The notes under the pieces are model-generated. The model made no database searches. It saw nothing but the letters and a program-made list of their open reading frames with translations, and was not told the origin of the DNA. Shown here piece by piece: positions 12,501-24,015 of a DNA stretch of 64,000 nt. The stretch comes from Dichotomocladium elegans. Taxonomy: Eukaryota > Mucoromycota > Mucoromycetes > Mucorales > Lichtheimiaceae. The stretch spans positions 434,001 through 498,000 of the forward strand of contig JAIXMN010000006.1 of NCBI GenBank assembly GCA_025716815.1, read 5' to 3'. Both the position numbers and the translations under genes were made by a program. Within the stretch, counting starts at the first letter, position 1; the number at the start of each line of letters is the position of its first letter.

Positions 12501-13686
12501 CGGGAATGTCGGAACGAATGTACGGGAGGGTGGCACGGATGGATTGGCTGCTCGATCCACGTTCCAAAGATGATCTCATCATTTTGATATAAAGAGGCGA
12601 CGCCTTTTTAGAACCTTTTTCTGCTGCCGAGCGAATTTCAGCAGTGTATTGGACATTCGAAGGGGGTGCCTTGGCAAAAACATATACTGTGTTTGTTGCC
12701 ATGCGTTCTTGCGCAATCAACACTTTTTCAGAACCGTTGATAACAAAGTAACCACCCATATCAAACGAACATTCGCCCAATTCGTGGACTTGTTGCTCAG
12801 GCATGCCGTGTAAGATACAGTACGTTGATCGAAGCATGATGGGAACCTATATAACGCATCTAGTCCATGTCCTATTTAAAGGCATACATTGAGCCGTATT
12901 ACCTTGCCAATGAACACTCTGGTCATCGACGGTTCAGATGAGTTTTCGTCCACAAACTGATCATTGATGTTGCGGATGGGGTTGTTTGGATCGTTAAGGC
13001 GGGAAACTTGTGTTCGTTTGCTCATATCCACATATAATGGGGATGCATAGCTGTCCACGCGTTATAAGGCACTGTCTTCATCATATGCCAAAAAAAACTC
13101 TTACGTCAAATTACGAATACGGGCCTCATGAGGAAACATCGGAGCGATCGTACCATCGGCTTCCGTCATGGTTGGTTTTGAAAGGTAAATCTGTCCGAAA
13201 TCGATAATGTATCGTTTCTATTCACGAACCACATTAGCAAAGATCATTTGAAGGTTTAGGAGTATGCACAAAAACATACAACAACATCACCATCGCCGCC
13301 AACATGCTGAAGCACAAGATTAGAATTTTCATCGACTAGCTCTTGCATGGTGTTTTGTACGAATTCGTCAAATGAATCCAGCTGCTGTCGTACGAGACCC
13401 TTCTCTTCGAAAAAAGAACTAATCACAGTCCAACAATCCTCTTGTCTACATCGGATCTCGTTAACGGCGTATCGTGTTGTATATTGACGTGTCAGAACTA
13501 TGCTTACGAGATGCTATCATCTTGTGTTGCCATTCCACCCATGACTTCGTCTTCTGGGGCATAGTAATCTGCAGGTAAAAGCAGCCGCCATGAATAAATC
13601 GTAGGATTAAAGTATTTCAGCACAAAGGGAACGAGAAACAAACCGGAATGCGACATTGAGTAATTATCGTCAAATAAAGTCGCCAT
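9532..13686 (-). CDS. RPB2: RNA polymerase II second-largest subunit
   Basis: RPB2 forms the clamp side, wall and part of the catalytic centre of RNA polymerase II in the nucleus. Nine exons add up to 1219 residues, close to the yeast length: 13686-13644, 13568-13508, 13445-13280, 13217-13105, 13050-12903, 12846-12043, 11984-11031, 10976-9822 and 9747-9532. Hallmarks visible after splicing are [18 protein letters not shown] in the protrusion, [21 protein letters not shown], the [15 protein letters not shown] fork, [50 protein letters not shown] with its active-site lysine and arginine neighbours, and a C-terminal CxxC...CxxC zinc site (CDICG and CRACK). The first intron is 75 nt and in frame, so retention cannot be excluded for that one alone. 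Introns are 53-75 nt. No breaks are seen. Confidence 0.98.
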
Positions 13687-15082
13687 TCTGAAAAATCAAA
13701 ATAGTCTCGTATAAAATTTTTAGTCTATGACGCTACGAAGTCGGAAAGATGGGGCGAGTTCCTGAAGACAGTGAATCTCAAGAGATCCACAAAAGAAAGG
13801 AAAAGGCAACGAAGCGAAGTGTGCTCCCAGTGCGGATTCGACTATACAACGTCACTTCATGCGGAATTTGAAATAGGGCGGCGCAGCAATACTGCAGTGG
13901 ATTAGGTCTTAATTTTCCTAAATTGAAGTCATGCCCTAGCATGATGGCAAAGCAGCTGTCGCGTGCACAGCGAAAGGTGTTGCTCAAAAAAAGCTTCCAT
14001 CTCTAAACAAATTTAGTCTCGAGGATATAGTTATGACTATTTTCATTTTATTTGTCTGAACTCGATCCCATTGAACAGTTTTTTGGTCGGTTGTGAAGAG
14101 TAAAGTAAAACGCAGTAGGTTCTCGGAAAGCGAGACACTGATGACCCGAATCAATGAAGCATCGAATATCTTAAAATTAAGGGATTCGCCTATCATTCTT
14201 ACAGGTGTATAATTACTGTTGTAATGGGAAAACTATGATCTGACTTGTGATAATTCTATAGAGACCATCCCGGTATGTATATGGATATGTTGAAGGATTG
14301 TTGAGATATATAAAGAGTACTCCTATATGTGATGATGCAGTATTAGATTAGACCTCGGATAAAACGAATAAATAGACATGATCCGTTTAAACTTGTCTGC
14401 AACAAAATTGTAGTCTGATAAACAAGAAGCATCGTGAAATAGCAGCGATGAAAATCGTAGATATAAGTATTCTGAAGAAGGGTATCGTCAGCATTGTCAA
14501 TCACATGGATGACTGATTTCTCATAAATAATAGAGGTTCTGAGCGAATATTTCCTCTTTATAAAATCCATTCTTGGCCTCTTTCTTTCATGGATTATCCG
14601 GTATGAATCTTTTTATCGACTTGCTTGTTTATTCGAATCTAGCACCTTCTGTCCGTTGTAGATTGACCAATCGTGCCCATACTTGACGAATCATGGAAGA
14701 GAGGTCAAAACGGAATCCTATCAACCGGCGGGGCTGCGATTTGGCTCTCTTCGGGTAGGACGTTCCCCTTTATTTTTCGCTCCCGCCCCATCCACGGTTT
14801 ACTCTTCTTTTTCCCGGTGTAATTTGCCGATGCCCCTGCGTTACATATCCTTGCTTCTGCGGCTGCTCCAGACGCACCACCAATCCTCCGCCGTAATTAT
14901 TGCTATGTGCACATCTGGATACGCCTGGTGTGAGCCGGGTTGGAAAGTCAAAGTGTTTATGCTGACTGACGAAATCTTTTTACTGTTGATATGACAATTC
15001 CATATAATTTTATGCGATATTTTTTTTTGGTATTTTGAACGGCATTATTTTATTTTAGAAAATAACGTATCCAAGTACGAAG
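13687..15082. other. Intergenic region between RPB2 and TTI2
   Basis: About 1.4 kb separate the RPB2 start from the TTI2 stop; it presumably contains the RPB2 promoter. Short open frames on both strands (for example 14343-14570 minus and 14683-14994 plus) have no recognisable motif, and their amino-acid make-up looks random. A GC-richer patch around 14690-14990 stands out from AT-rich surroundings but contains no tRNA-like structure that I can see. Confidence 0.5.
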
Positions 15083-16436
15083 CTAATAAACCCCAATAAG
15101 AGGCCCAAACACATGCTTGTCAACTAGAAGTAGAGCGTCGATATCTGCCTACAATCAGTGTTAGTCAGTATTATATCTTCCTCTGCAACGATCTCCCATT
15201 TATTACCTTTGCAGACTCTCTAGAAAATGTTAAAAAAATTTGGAGTGTCTTCTGCAGCATTCCCTGTAGCTCTTTATTCGAGGGATCTACGTTGTCATTG
15301 TAGTGATTTTCCCAAGATGTAGCGATTCCTTTAAGGATGATGCCTTTGTATTGAGATATCCTACTTGTCCCAAGTAAGCATAAAGCAGGGTATGGAGGAG
15401 AACGCGAATGATACCTTGGCCAACACACCTGAATCGCGCCTTGCAGTGCATCCAGCGCAGCCATGTTGGTTTTTTGGCTATACAATCCAAGAGCATCACA
15501 TATGGATGGCAAGGTCGCCTACGGTGCCATAGAGCTCAACGTACGATCCATTATAAAACTGCGCATCCCACGATGTACCTTAAGGTATCTTATTCCAAGC
15601 GGACCCAGGCCATTGTACAAGCGCTTGACGGGCTGAAGGAGAGCTTGCAGATGGCCCACTTTCGCACCCGAAGTCTCGAAACCAAGAATGACTCCGTGAA
15701 CCATGACGCGCTCATAGAGCTCTGCATGTTCTTTGGATCCTTGCATTCTTGTCTTATCAATTAAGTCTAGCAAGCATGGATAGGTTGCGTCTAGAAGAGG
15801 AATGTCTTGCTCTTGTGACAAATAGTTTAGACAACGAAAAAGGGTCTTTGCAAGGTGTGAGTATGGATTCTTCGCACACTCTCTCCATCGGCAGATTTAC
15901 CTCCATATACACATTGTCGATAGATGACCGCACAAGGACATTTGCATCGACCTTTTTGATAAATTCATGCACAAGTTTGACACCGCGTATCTTGAATGGC
16001 ATGTCATAATCATCCATGATCAGCAAGGTAGCAGGGACCAGTTGGGACAGTTCGTTGGTCAACATGTCACCCTAAGTGAAAAACAACCCCTCCCATAGAA
16101 ATGAGCCTAGCTAGAAAAGCGATATATGCAAATGCAATCGCTTACGGGACAAGCATTTACTATCCATTCGAGCACATGCACTTGATCATAGCCTTGATTG
16201 AGCTCTTTCCAGGTCTGATTTTCCAAATGCTCGGAATCGAGTCGGGGATCTGCATATCTCGATCGCCTCGTCTCGAGAGCTGGGTGACGATGCCTCGAAA
16301 AAGCCTCCCGAAGCTGTTTGAGAATGTCTTGAATGTGGGTTTCGAGTAGGTGCTGCGACCGATTACTTAATGCTTTACTTGATGAGCAGCATTGGGAAGA
16401 ATACACGTCGATGAATGCCTGTTGACCCTGATTCAT
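15083..16436 (-). CDS. TTI2: TELO2-interacting protein 2, part of the TTT co-chaperone
   Basis: Tti2 works with Tel2 and Tti1 to mature and stabilise PIKK kinases such as TOR, ATM and ATR. Six exons join in phase: 16436-16146, 16071-15901, 15845-15579, 15518-15415, 15360-15207 and 15148-15083, giving 350 residues. The family signature is spread over several exons: LLIMDDYDMPFKIRGVKLVHEF in exon 2, the LLDATYPCLLDLID helix in exon 3, GPLGIRYLK at its end, then CDALGLYSQKTNMAALDALQ and CWPRISQYKGIILKGIATSWE. The intron after exon 2 was placed because only it restores the conserved helix-to-helix reading. The gene is co-directional with the RNA ligase gene and starts only 62 bp after the ligase stop. 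The protein is shorter than animal TTI2, as is usual for fungi. Confidence 0.88.
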
Positions 16437-16497
16437 ATTTTTAGATAAAGAAAAATACAAGAAATGGATGTTCCTCCGTTTAGACCACAACCGCGTT

Positions 16498-17741
16498 TTA
16501 ACGCTGTTTATTTCGCTTATTTTGGTCTGTTTTATCTTTGTAAAGTGTGGGATCTTTCTGTAAGGAATCATAAAGGCCTGAATCCCAAAAGTCCTCAAAC
16601 TGCATACGGACGTGGATGATCCCTTTGTTTTGGTTATAAGCTTTGAACCATTCAGGATGTTCTTTAACTTGGTCGTGCAGCCAGAGGACGTAATATATGG
16701 ACTTTTCGTAGTTGCAGCATGGCTTGACATCGGGCTTCAATTGCACTTCTCCCTCAGGCGTAACGTCGAGCATGTGTTTTGTGATCTCGCGGTATTCTCG
16801 GTAGAGGAGGTAGAAGTCGTTTTTAATCTTGAAGAAGAAATCTTTCCCATTTCGTTTGCAACGGACGACGATGCCCTCTGTCATGCGGCCCAGATACTTG
16901 CCATCTTTAGCTATCTGATTCGCCAGTGCCTGAATCTCCTCTATGGTGTCAAGCTTGGTAAACTCAGTGGCGAGAAACCCGAAATGACGCGCCACCTGCT
17001 GCACAGTTTCCGGAGTAACTGTGTGAAGGACCGAAACATTATAATTAATACCATGCAGGTAAAGACCACTCTCTTTGGGAGCATAGGGGATGATGTGTTC
17101 CTCAAACTGATCATCGCATAGTTCAGCGACCAGCGTGACATTGTGCTGAAAGAGCCAGGAGGCTAAATCGGCCTCTTTAAGGCCCACCGAATCGAGATGT
17201 TTGAGCAGCCATCGATAGCCGACGCCACCATGGTGTGTATGATCGTCATGGGGATTAGGAATCGTATGCTTCGAGGTGACAATGACAGTAGAGTCGTCCA
17301 CGGCAGCAATGAAGTTGATGCACCCGTTTTCTTTTGATGTCGCGTAATATGGGCCTTCCGTATGGGATTTCAATGAAGACCACTATAGATAATATCACAC
17401 ATGAATAAAGTGCCATAACGGTTTACTACTTCTTACGCACAGACCTGTGTCGCGTCTGTCTCTTGAACATTGAAGAATTTATCGTAGCCACGCACCAAGA
17501 TGGGGTGTTCTGCCGTTTCATACTCTTTTGCAGTAAACAACCCGCGTGCCATTGTAGGGAAGACGTTGTTCTTTTTCTTGTACATATGCTCCCGCATGGT
17601 CCAGCTACGCCATTCTACAGATGTCTCGCGAATCTTGAATAATTTCGACCGCAATATCTTTTTTGAGTTCCTTTCCAGCTCTTCCAGCGCTTTAATCACG
17701 GCGTGATCGTCGTATGTCTCTTCAAGCGGCGGGATGTCCAT
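16498..17741 (-). CDS. RNL: Stand-alone tRNA-splicing RNA ligase (Trl1 ligase domain only)
   Basis: This enzyme seals tRNA exon halves after intron removal, using ATP to adenylate a lysine and requiring a 2'-phosphate end in the fungal pathway. Exons 17741-17445 and 17382-16498 encode 393 residues. The N-terminal VFPTMARGLFT segment and HPILVRGYDKFFN precede the adenylation motif KENG (Lys about 116), followed by VAELCDDQFEEH, GLYLHGINYN, EGIVVRCK and FFFKIK, all typical of the fungal Trl1 ligase module. The intron donor reads GTCTGT, which is weak, but only this junction gives WSSLKSHTEGPYY in frame. The kinase and cyclic phosphodiesterase domains of yeast Trl1 are absent: the stop at 16498 is followed by TTI2. 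A monofunctional ligase of this type is known in Mucorales, so end-healing enzymes should be encoded elsewhere. Confidence 0.92.
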
Positions 17742-17747
17742 GGTTTA

Positions 17748-17900
17748 TTAAAGAATGCGTTGTCGGAGGATCGTTCGTCCACCCAACTGCGCCTCGAGAT
17801 ATTTATCTCTTGTGTTGGGCTGATCATACGATATCTTACGAGTCACAGCTCCAAGTCCCGCGATACCAGCCAGAAGTACCAAGTAGAATCCAAATCTCAT
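17748..17900 (-). CDS. Possible 50-residue single-pass membrane protein
   Basis: A 51-codon frame starts at the ATG at 17900 and stops at 17748, only 6 bp before the RNA ligase start on the same strand. It begins with a basic residue and a hydrophobic segment (FYLVLLAGIAGLGAV, residues 5-19), then a polar, charged tail, a layout seen in small mitochondrial inner-membrane proteins. It is preceded by TCTCATATCCCAG, which could be a splice acceptor, so it may instead be the last exon of a longer gene reaching into 17901-18150. It lies in the gap between the divergent RNA ligase and mL54 genes. Function unknown; the call rests only on composition and position. Confidence 0.35.
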   Translation of the reverse strand: MRFGFYLVLLAGIAGLGAVTRKISYDQPNTRDKYLEAQLGGRTILRQRIL

Positions 17901-18152
17901 CTGGGATATGAGACAGAAGCACTTTCGAAAACAACGTCAGGATATCGCTGAGGATAAACCTGCTTAGGAGAATAGTATCTATATAAATTAGAAACATTTT
18001 GAGTTCGCGGTGGAAGTTCCCCACTGGACAGATAATTCCTGTGGAGCGGGGCACATCCCGACCGTGACTATTACAATTGTTGCTGGGTAAACACAGATTC
18101 AATAGTTGCCGTCGTGTGTCCTTTCCCAGCCTCGTGGCCCAACAATTAAACA

Positions 18153-18609
18153 ATGCTCTGTCAATTGACACGTTCATTCGGTGTCGTGAGACAAGTCACT
18201 CCTCGGATACAACGAAACCTGCACTGCGCCTCGGTCATTCGAAACGCTGAAGTTGCTGAAAAAGGTATTTTATTCAGCATGCATTTGAAAAATGGAGGAA
18301 GCGCCGTCGTTTTTGCCATTTGTTCCTAATTAACAGTTCCCTAATGCAGAACCTGCATCCAAGCCTGCATCGACCCGATCTGCGTCTTCGGTTCCCAAGG
18401 GTCAAGTCTTGAAGGGCATCAACTTCTTAAAAGACGGCAAGGACCCAGTTGCACTGGACGACAATGAATACCCCGACTGGCTGTGGGATCTGTTAGACGA
18501 CAAGAAGCAGAAGCAAAAGACGACCAAACCCAGCAACCGACAGTACCACCGAAAGCAGAACAGAGACGCTATCAAGTCACAGAACTTTATGAAGGATAAG
18601 AAGACGTAA
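18153..18609 (+). CDS. MRPL37: Mitochondrial large ribosomal subunit protein mL54
   Basis: mL54 (MRPL37 in yeast) is a small structural protein of the mitochondrial large ribosomal subunit. Exons 18153-18264 and 18350-18609 join in phase to give 123 residues. The N-terminus is basic, free of acidic residues for some 30 positions and rich in Arg/Ser/Thr, as expected of a mitochondrial targeting sequence. The mature part carries the family core GQVLKGINFLKDGKDPVALDD followed by YPDWLWDLL, and ends in a Lys/Arg-rich tail. The intron is GTATTT to TGCAG, 85 nt. It is divergent from the RNA ligase gene across about 410 bp. Confidence 0.9.
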
Positions 18610-19588
18610 ATAGCGCATATGCGTAATGTTTTGTAAGATACTGCTTGGGGAAACGAGACAGAGGAGAGGCAAATACATCACCATAGAGTATGACATATAA
18701 AAATATCATTGCATCGAATCAACATTGTATAATCTGAAATCTGAGGAACGTTGTACGGGAAGTCGAGCGACTGCCCTTTCATCTTTAAACTTGTACTGAT
18801 GACTAATGGTGATACGCAGAGTGGCTCTATTGCCTTGTTGCCTGGTAGCAAGTCATCAACCGCGTTTGCCCCGATATTTTATCGTCCTTACTTGGCATGT
18901 CATGCGTAATCGCACGTGCTTCTTAGGGGTAGGGTTTAGTGATTTCAGCAGGATTCCCAGGATTCGCGCTCCATTTTCAAGTCAGGGTCACTGTACAACG
19001 TTAAGTACTTTGGTTGATGGTGCATAACTATCCCAAAGTTGCCTAGAGCTTGCGTGGGATTCTCAAACTGTATCTGCTCTTCGCCTAAAGTAGTGTTTAT
19101 GGAATAGATCGGTTGTAAGCGAGATGGGGGATAACTGCGCTCCTCCCATTAGTGATTTCTAGCTAATGGATTGTACGTGAGAAAACGACGTCCTACATGG
19201 AACAGAAAGTGATACAATTCAACTAATATGATGATCTAGGGTGATAATATATAATAGAGTGACTCTACAAAGCTAGATAACGCCATGAAAGATGGCAACA
19301 ATAATATAAGGTCGATGCGTGGAACTTCTTGGAAGCGCTTAGAGACAGAAATTCCTGTGTACTACTTTGTGTAACTCGGGGGGTTGAACCTTGTCTGTCT
19401 TCACTAGAGATTTGGTCGCAAACTCCCCCGCCGCCGCCTCCCGCCCTTTTTTTTTATATAAAAAAAATTACATAAAAGCCCTAGTTTTCTTCGTTTGGTA
19501 TTGCGCATCACTCCGAGAGAGCATTTCTACTTGCCTTTTCCTTCCGCTCTTGTGCATTTGTACTGAGTGATTGGCCGATCGTTAAATC
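18610..19588. other. Intergenic region upstream of the MFS transporter
   Basis: No gene is seen in this 979 bp interval. It ends with a T-run and A-run (about 19448-19471) and a pyrimidine-rich tract shortly before the transporter ATG, compatible with a fungal promoter and 5' untranslated region. A short open frame at 18806-19027 has no recognisable features. Confidence 0.5.
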
Positions 19589-21706
19589 ATGTTAACAGAT
19601 CAGCGCGAAATGACAAGCGAAAAAAGCGACGATGTGCTCAGCACCGCGGAAAGTGTGCGTGGCGCCGACACTGACGAGCATCCTGCCACAGCTTCGTTTT
19701 ATACGTATATTCTCGTTTTCTGCGTTGCCATTGGCGGATTTCTTTTCGGCTACGATACGGGTGGTGAGTGTGTTGCATGGTGATCATATCTAGTGTCCCG
19801 TATTTTGAACACCTTTTCATGTGTATGTATCCAGTGATTTCGGGTGCATTACAGCCACTGCAAGATAACTTCCACATGTCGACCATTAATAAGGAGCTTG
19901 TTGTTGGAGGGACCACATTCGGTGCAATTTTCGGCGGTTTCTTTACCGGTCTGGTAAGTTTTAAACGAGAGGATGTAAGATGTTCGCAGACACTCAGCAT
20001 CTTCGCGGTCATGTGCTTCAAAAGTTGTCAGATCGATTTGGCAGAAAGGTATGTATTTTGGGGGAGAGGGGGAGCAAGAGAAAAGCTGTGTAACTTTTGA
20101 AAAATATAATAGCCATTGGTCATGATCTCTGCCGTGGTCTTTATCGCAGGTGCTTTACTGCTTGCACTTGCCAAATCCTTTGGTGTTCTTTTACTCGGTC
20201 GTCTGGTTGTGGGTATTGGCGTCGGCATGGCCTCTATGATTGTCCCTGTTTATATAAGTAATTTGTGATATAAGATACGACAGAAATTAACCCTGAGAAG
20301 CTAACAAAATGCGCTAGGTGAAGTATCGCCGCGTTATATTCGAGGGCGCCTGACGACGCTCAATACACTTGTTGTTACATTTGGTCAAGTTATTGCGTAC
20401 GTGATCAACATTGCCTTTTCCAATGTGGATAATGGATGGCGGTACATGTTTGGTCTTGCGGGCATTCCTGCACTTTTACAGCTCATCGGTTAGCTGATAG
20501 TCTTATTCCATACATTTCGGAGATGAGATCTGATCTAGGTTTCAATAGGCATGCCTTTCCTTCCGGAATCCCCGCGTCGCCTCGTGATTGTTGGGCAAAG
20601 TGAGAGAGCCAGAGCATCACTTCGCAAAATCTATGGAGATTCGATTTCAGACGAATTTCTGGACAAAGAGGTTGCCGCTATTTGCGAGGAGGTAGAGCTG
20701 ACTCGATCAGCAAGCTACAAAGATTTTTTCATTCGCGAAAACTGCTGGCCACTCGTTATAAGTAAGTCATGAAGATTAGATTTAAATGTATACTAGCTCC
20801 TGATGCCCACCCCCAGCTTGCATACTACAGGCTGCTCAGCAGTTCTCGGGTTTCAACACTGCCATGTACTATGCAGCCACGATCCTGAAAATGGCTGGTT
20901 TCCGTAGTCACCAAGATTCGACAACGGTAGCCATCATTGTCTCGGCCACAAACATGGTGTTTACTGCGGTTGCGGTATGCCTTATCGACCGAGTAGGCCG
21001 TCGACGGATGCTTGTGGTTACGATATTAATTATGGCGGCCGGCCTGATTGCGCTCGGTGCCACATTTGCTGCTCAACAAGGATTCATCCCTGAACAAGCG
21101 GTATGCGAAGCCTACTCAAGTCACTGTGCTCGGTGCGTGAACGATGAGAATTGCGGCTGGTCGATCTCTCAGAATATATGTATGCCGCTTAAAGCACTCG
21201 GCGGTGATTTGTACGAGAGCAAGACGGGATGTCCTCCTAAGAGTAACGATGCGGCTATTACTGGCGTACTTCTCTTCTTTTTGATTGTCTATGTTGCTGG
21301 CTATGCGCTTGGGCTTGGTTATGCTCCGTAAGTAATTATACGATTGCCGCTTACTTTTCTCTCACACAAGCGGTTTGTGGATGTCAGATGGGTCATCCAG
21401 AGTGAGGTGTTTCCTATTGCGCTCCGTGGAAAAGGGAATGGTGTCGCTACAGCAGTCAACTGGATATGTAATCTTGTCGTGTCTATCACCTACTTGTCTA
21501 TGATCAATACTATGACAGCAGCAGGAACCTTCTGGTTCTATGCCGGTCTATCACTTATCTTCTGGGTTCTCATCTTCTTCTTTGTGCCTGAGGTAAGATT
21601 CCAGGTCGCATGGCTGATTTGTTACCGGTCTTTATTTAACTTCAATCAATAGACGTCGCGCCGGTCACTGGAAGATATGAGGGCTATCTTTCAAAAGAAG
21701 AAATGA
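19589..21706 (+). CDS. Myo-inositol/sugar proton symporter of the major facilitator superfamily
   Basis: This is a 12-helix plasma-membrane transporter of the sugar-porter family, nearest in features to inositol transporters (ITR/HMIT). Nine exons add up to 538 residues: 19589-19763, 19835-19953, 20025-20048, 20113-20257, 20318-20488, 20549-20761, 20817-21327, 21388-21592 and 21653-21706. Motifs in order are GGFLFGYDTGVISGAL in helix 1, DRFGRKP in the helix 2-3 loop (in a 24-nt exon), VPVYISEVSPRYIRGRL, FLPESPRRLV after helix 6, QQFSGFNTAMYY in helix 7, DRVGRRR, and PETSRRSLEDM after helix 12. The loop after helix 9 is about 60 residues long with seven cysteines, resembling the Cys-rich loop of animal HMIT. 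Substrate is inferred, with other polyols or sugars possible. Confidence 0.9.
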
Positions 21707-22207
21707 ACGCTATAAATAACCCTGGTGCTTCGCAATATCACCGATCTTCGCGATCCTGTTACTGAGTATCCTTTATCAAGCCATCAACTACTACCCTATA
21801 CTTTATTTTCAAATCAATGTCGACTTTTTAGTAACACTTTAATTAATTTATCACTATTAATATATGATCGGTTGTGATCAGAGAAGAAGTTTCTGCAATG
21901 GTCGTGCTGATGAAAAATTAGATGGGATGTGAATACAAAATTTGTCTTAATGTGCTATTAACGGTCATTCTAGTAGGGCTCCGCATATATTTCACACACC
22001 TTAGGGTACAATGGAACTTCATGGGGCATGATAGTTGATGCAAGATCAACAGACTTTGCTACAGCAAGTTTTAGTAATACCTGACCAGCGACTGGTTATA
22101 TCGATGATAGCGATCATTTTAACATTCTTTAGGGAAGGAAGGACCCGGAAGAAGGGCGGATCTCGCTGTTTCTGGTTTGCTGCAGTAACAAAGAAAAAAA
22201 CCAAGTA
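21707..22207. other. Intergenic region between MFS transporter and ureF
   Basis: The 501 bp interval is AT-rich and presumably holds the 3' end of the transporter transcript and the ureF promoter. No open frame with recognisable features is present. Confidence 0.5.
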
Positions 22208-23016
22208 ATGGATTCTCCTTTTGTATCGAATCAGACAAGCAGCTGGCTGCTCTATATCCTGACAGATTCAGCCCTTCCCACCGGCGGTTTCGTAGCGTCA
22301 TCTGGGCTCGAGGCATCCCATCAAGCAGGGCTCATCACAGCAGCTAATCTCGCGGAATTCGTAACGAGTGCTAATCTCTCTTATGCGTCAAGTACATCGT
22401 GCTTTGTTCGCGAAGGCTATGAAGCAGTCAATCACGCCGATGTCATGGCGAGACTTAAAGAATGCGATGGAATCTGTGATGCGGTAATGGCGACTAACGA
22501 GGTTGCCCGACGTGCGTCGCTAGCACAAGGCGTTGCTATGATTACCCTCTATCTCAAGTGCTTCGCCGAGGCTGAACAAGATCATAACAGACAACTGGAC
22601 GTTGGTATAATCAAGAAATGGAAATCCTCTATTCGTGCCGAACAAGTGGATGGTCATTTCCCAATCTGTTTTGGACTTGTATGCCGTTATCTTAATGTAG
22701 ACCTAGGTAAGAAGGAAATCGTGTGCACCTGAAAGTGGGATTAATTCCTAAAAAAAAACAAAAAAAAAACAAAGAAAACACGCTACACCTTTGGCTCTAT
22801 CTCTTTACCCGAACTCTTTACTCGTCTGCGGTACGGATGAATATCGTGGGTCCGTATGAGGCTCAGCGACTACTCCTCAAGTCCCGTGAGCCTATAGAAG
22901 CTATCATCAAGAAGACGAAGGATATGACGATGGACGACTGTTGCCAGACCAACCCGTTGCTTGACGTGTGTCAGGGGATGCACGACCGTCTCTATACTCG
23001 ACTCTTTAACAGCTAG
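22208..23016 (+). CDS. ureF: Urease accessory protein UreF
   Basis: UreF joins UreD/H and UreG in loading nickel into apo-urease, in the cytosol. Exons 22208-22706 and 22775-23016 join in phase (GTAAGA donor, CAAAG acceptor) to encode 246 residues. The N-terminus shows the family start LLYILTDSALPTGGFVASSGLEAS, in which the conserved (D/P)SxxPxGxFxxSxGLE pattern is clear. The second exon begins TLHLWLYLFTRTLYSSAVRMNIVGPYEAQRLL, the conserved SAxxRLxxxGxxxAQ helix. The C-terminus ends in an Asp/Arg-rich helix. The intron contains A-runs just before its acceptor, which is unusual. Urease itself and the other accessory genes are not in the window. Confidence 0.92.
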
Positions 23017-24015
23017 TTATTTTCGTTTTAGTTTATCAGCTGTTATCCAATGTATTCGTTGTTGAATTTTGGCCAAAATAAATAAAAAATATTCATTGGA
23101 CAAAAGGCATTGGAACCATCGGTACAAATTTACTAAGGAAGGGTTATTCTTAGGTCCTGTGAGCACGAGCGAAGGTGTTAAAAGTGGAACATGCACCAGC
23201 CCCCTCCATGTGCACAGGGAAGAGGGAAGAAGTGTTGCCATGATGGACTAATGGATAATGTACGGCATATACCTTCCAACATGATGTTAGGTGACTTGTT
23301 CCGGTGACTTTGGGGCCGTTCAGAGAATCCCACATTGAAAATCAAAAACATCACGAACCACTCGGAACCCGCGTGGGTCTGTATCCACTTTCCCGGAGCG
23401 GAGCATACCTTGTTCAACACAGTGAGACAGGAGTGCAAAAAGGTGGGAACCACATGACATGCCCGGAGTTTACGACAGGAAAAGATCTTTTGCTTCTGCA
23501 TAGAATGCCCCGCTGAGTAGATGATGGACAGGTCGCCAGAGAAAAAAAAAAAAGTACATAGTTACTCCCCGCTCCACGGGCGGCACCTGCACCCCGCCAT
23601 CGAAAAAGCCTTTTTTGTTTGTTGTTCTGGACAACGATTTGTATAACCCGTCTTGAGGACGGATCCCAACTTCTGGAATGGTGGTACACCGGACAAACCG
23701 CATGTGAATGATAATAACATTATGGGTGAGCTAAGGCCCTTTCTACGCCTGTGCGCCGTAGAGAAAGCGAAGGATCTGTACAAAAGGGAGTGAAGACTTT
23801 AAGTGGCTGGAATGGAAAGGCGCGTGGCTCTGGGTTCAATATCGATTGTGTTACGGCAACCAAGTATTTTTGGATTCCTTCGTCCCGCTCCTGCCACTCT
23901 CACCACATTTCTTTCCCCTTTCCCATCGTTTTTATTTTCTGCTCTCCCTGATAGCATTGACGTGCTGGCTCACGCAAGACAAATCTTACCCTCATTACAT
24001 ACAATACACTAAAAG
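23017..24015. other. Long upstream region of the homeodomain gene
   Basis: The 999 bp between ureF and the homeodomain gene contain overlapping short open frames on both strands, none with a recognisable motif. The last 150 bases are pyrimidine-rich, as in fungal core promoters. The length suits a regulated transcription-factor gene, but I see no defined operator. Confidence 0.45.

Noticed and set aside
14683..14994. 103-codon frame in a GC-richer patch
   Set aside because: No recognisable motif, no splice partners, and composition does not look like the neighbouring proteins.
16612..17121. 169-codon plus-strand frame
   Set aside because: It is exactly antisense to the RNA ligase coding exon and its translation shows no family pattern.
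16498..17741. mRNA capping guanylyltransferase
   Set aside because: The KxNG nucleotidyl-transfer motif first suggested it, but FPTMARGLFT, VAELCDDQFEEH and GLYLHGINYN belong to the fungal tRNA ligase module.
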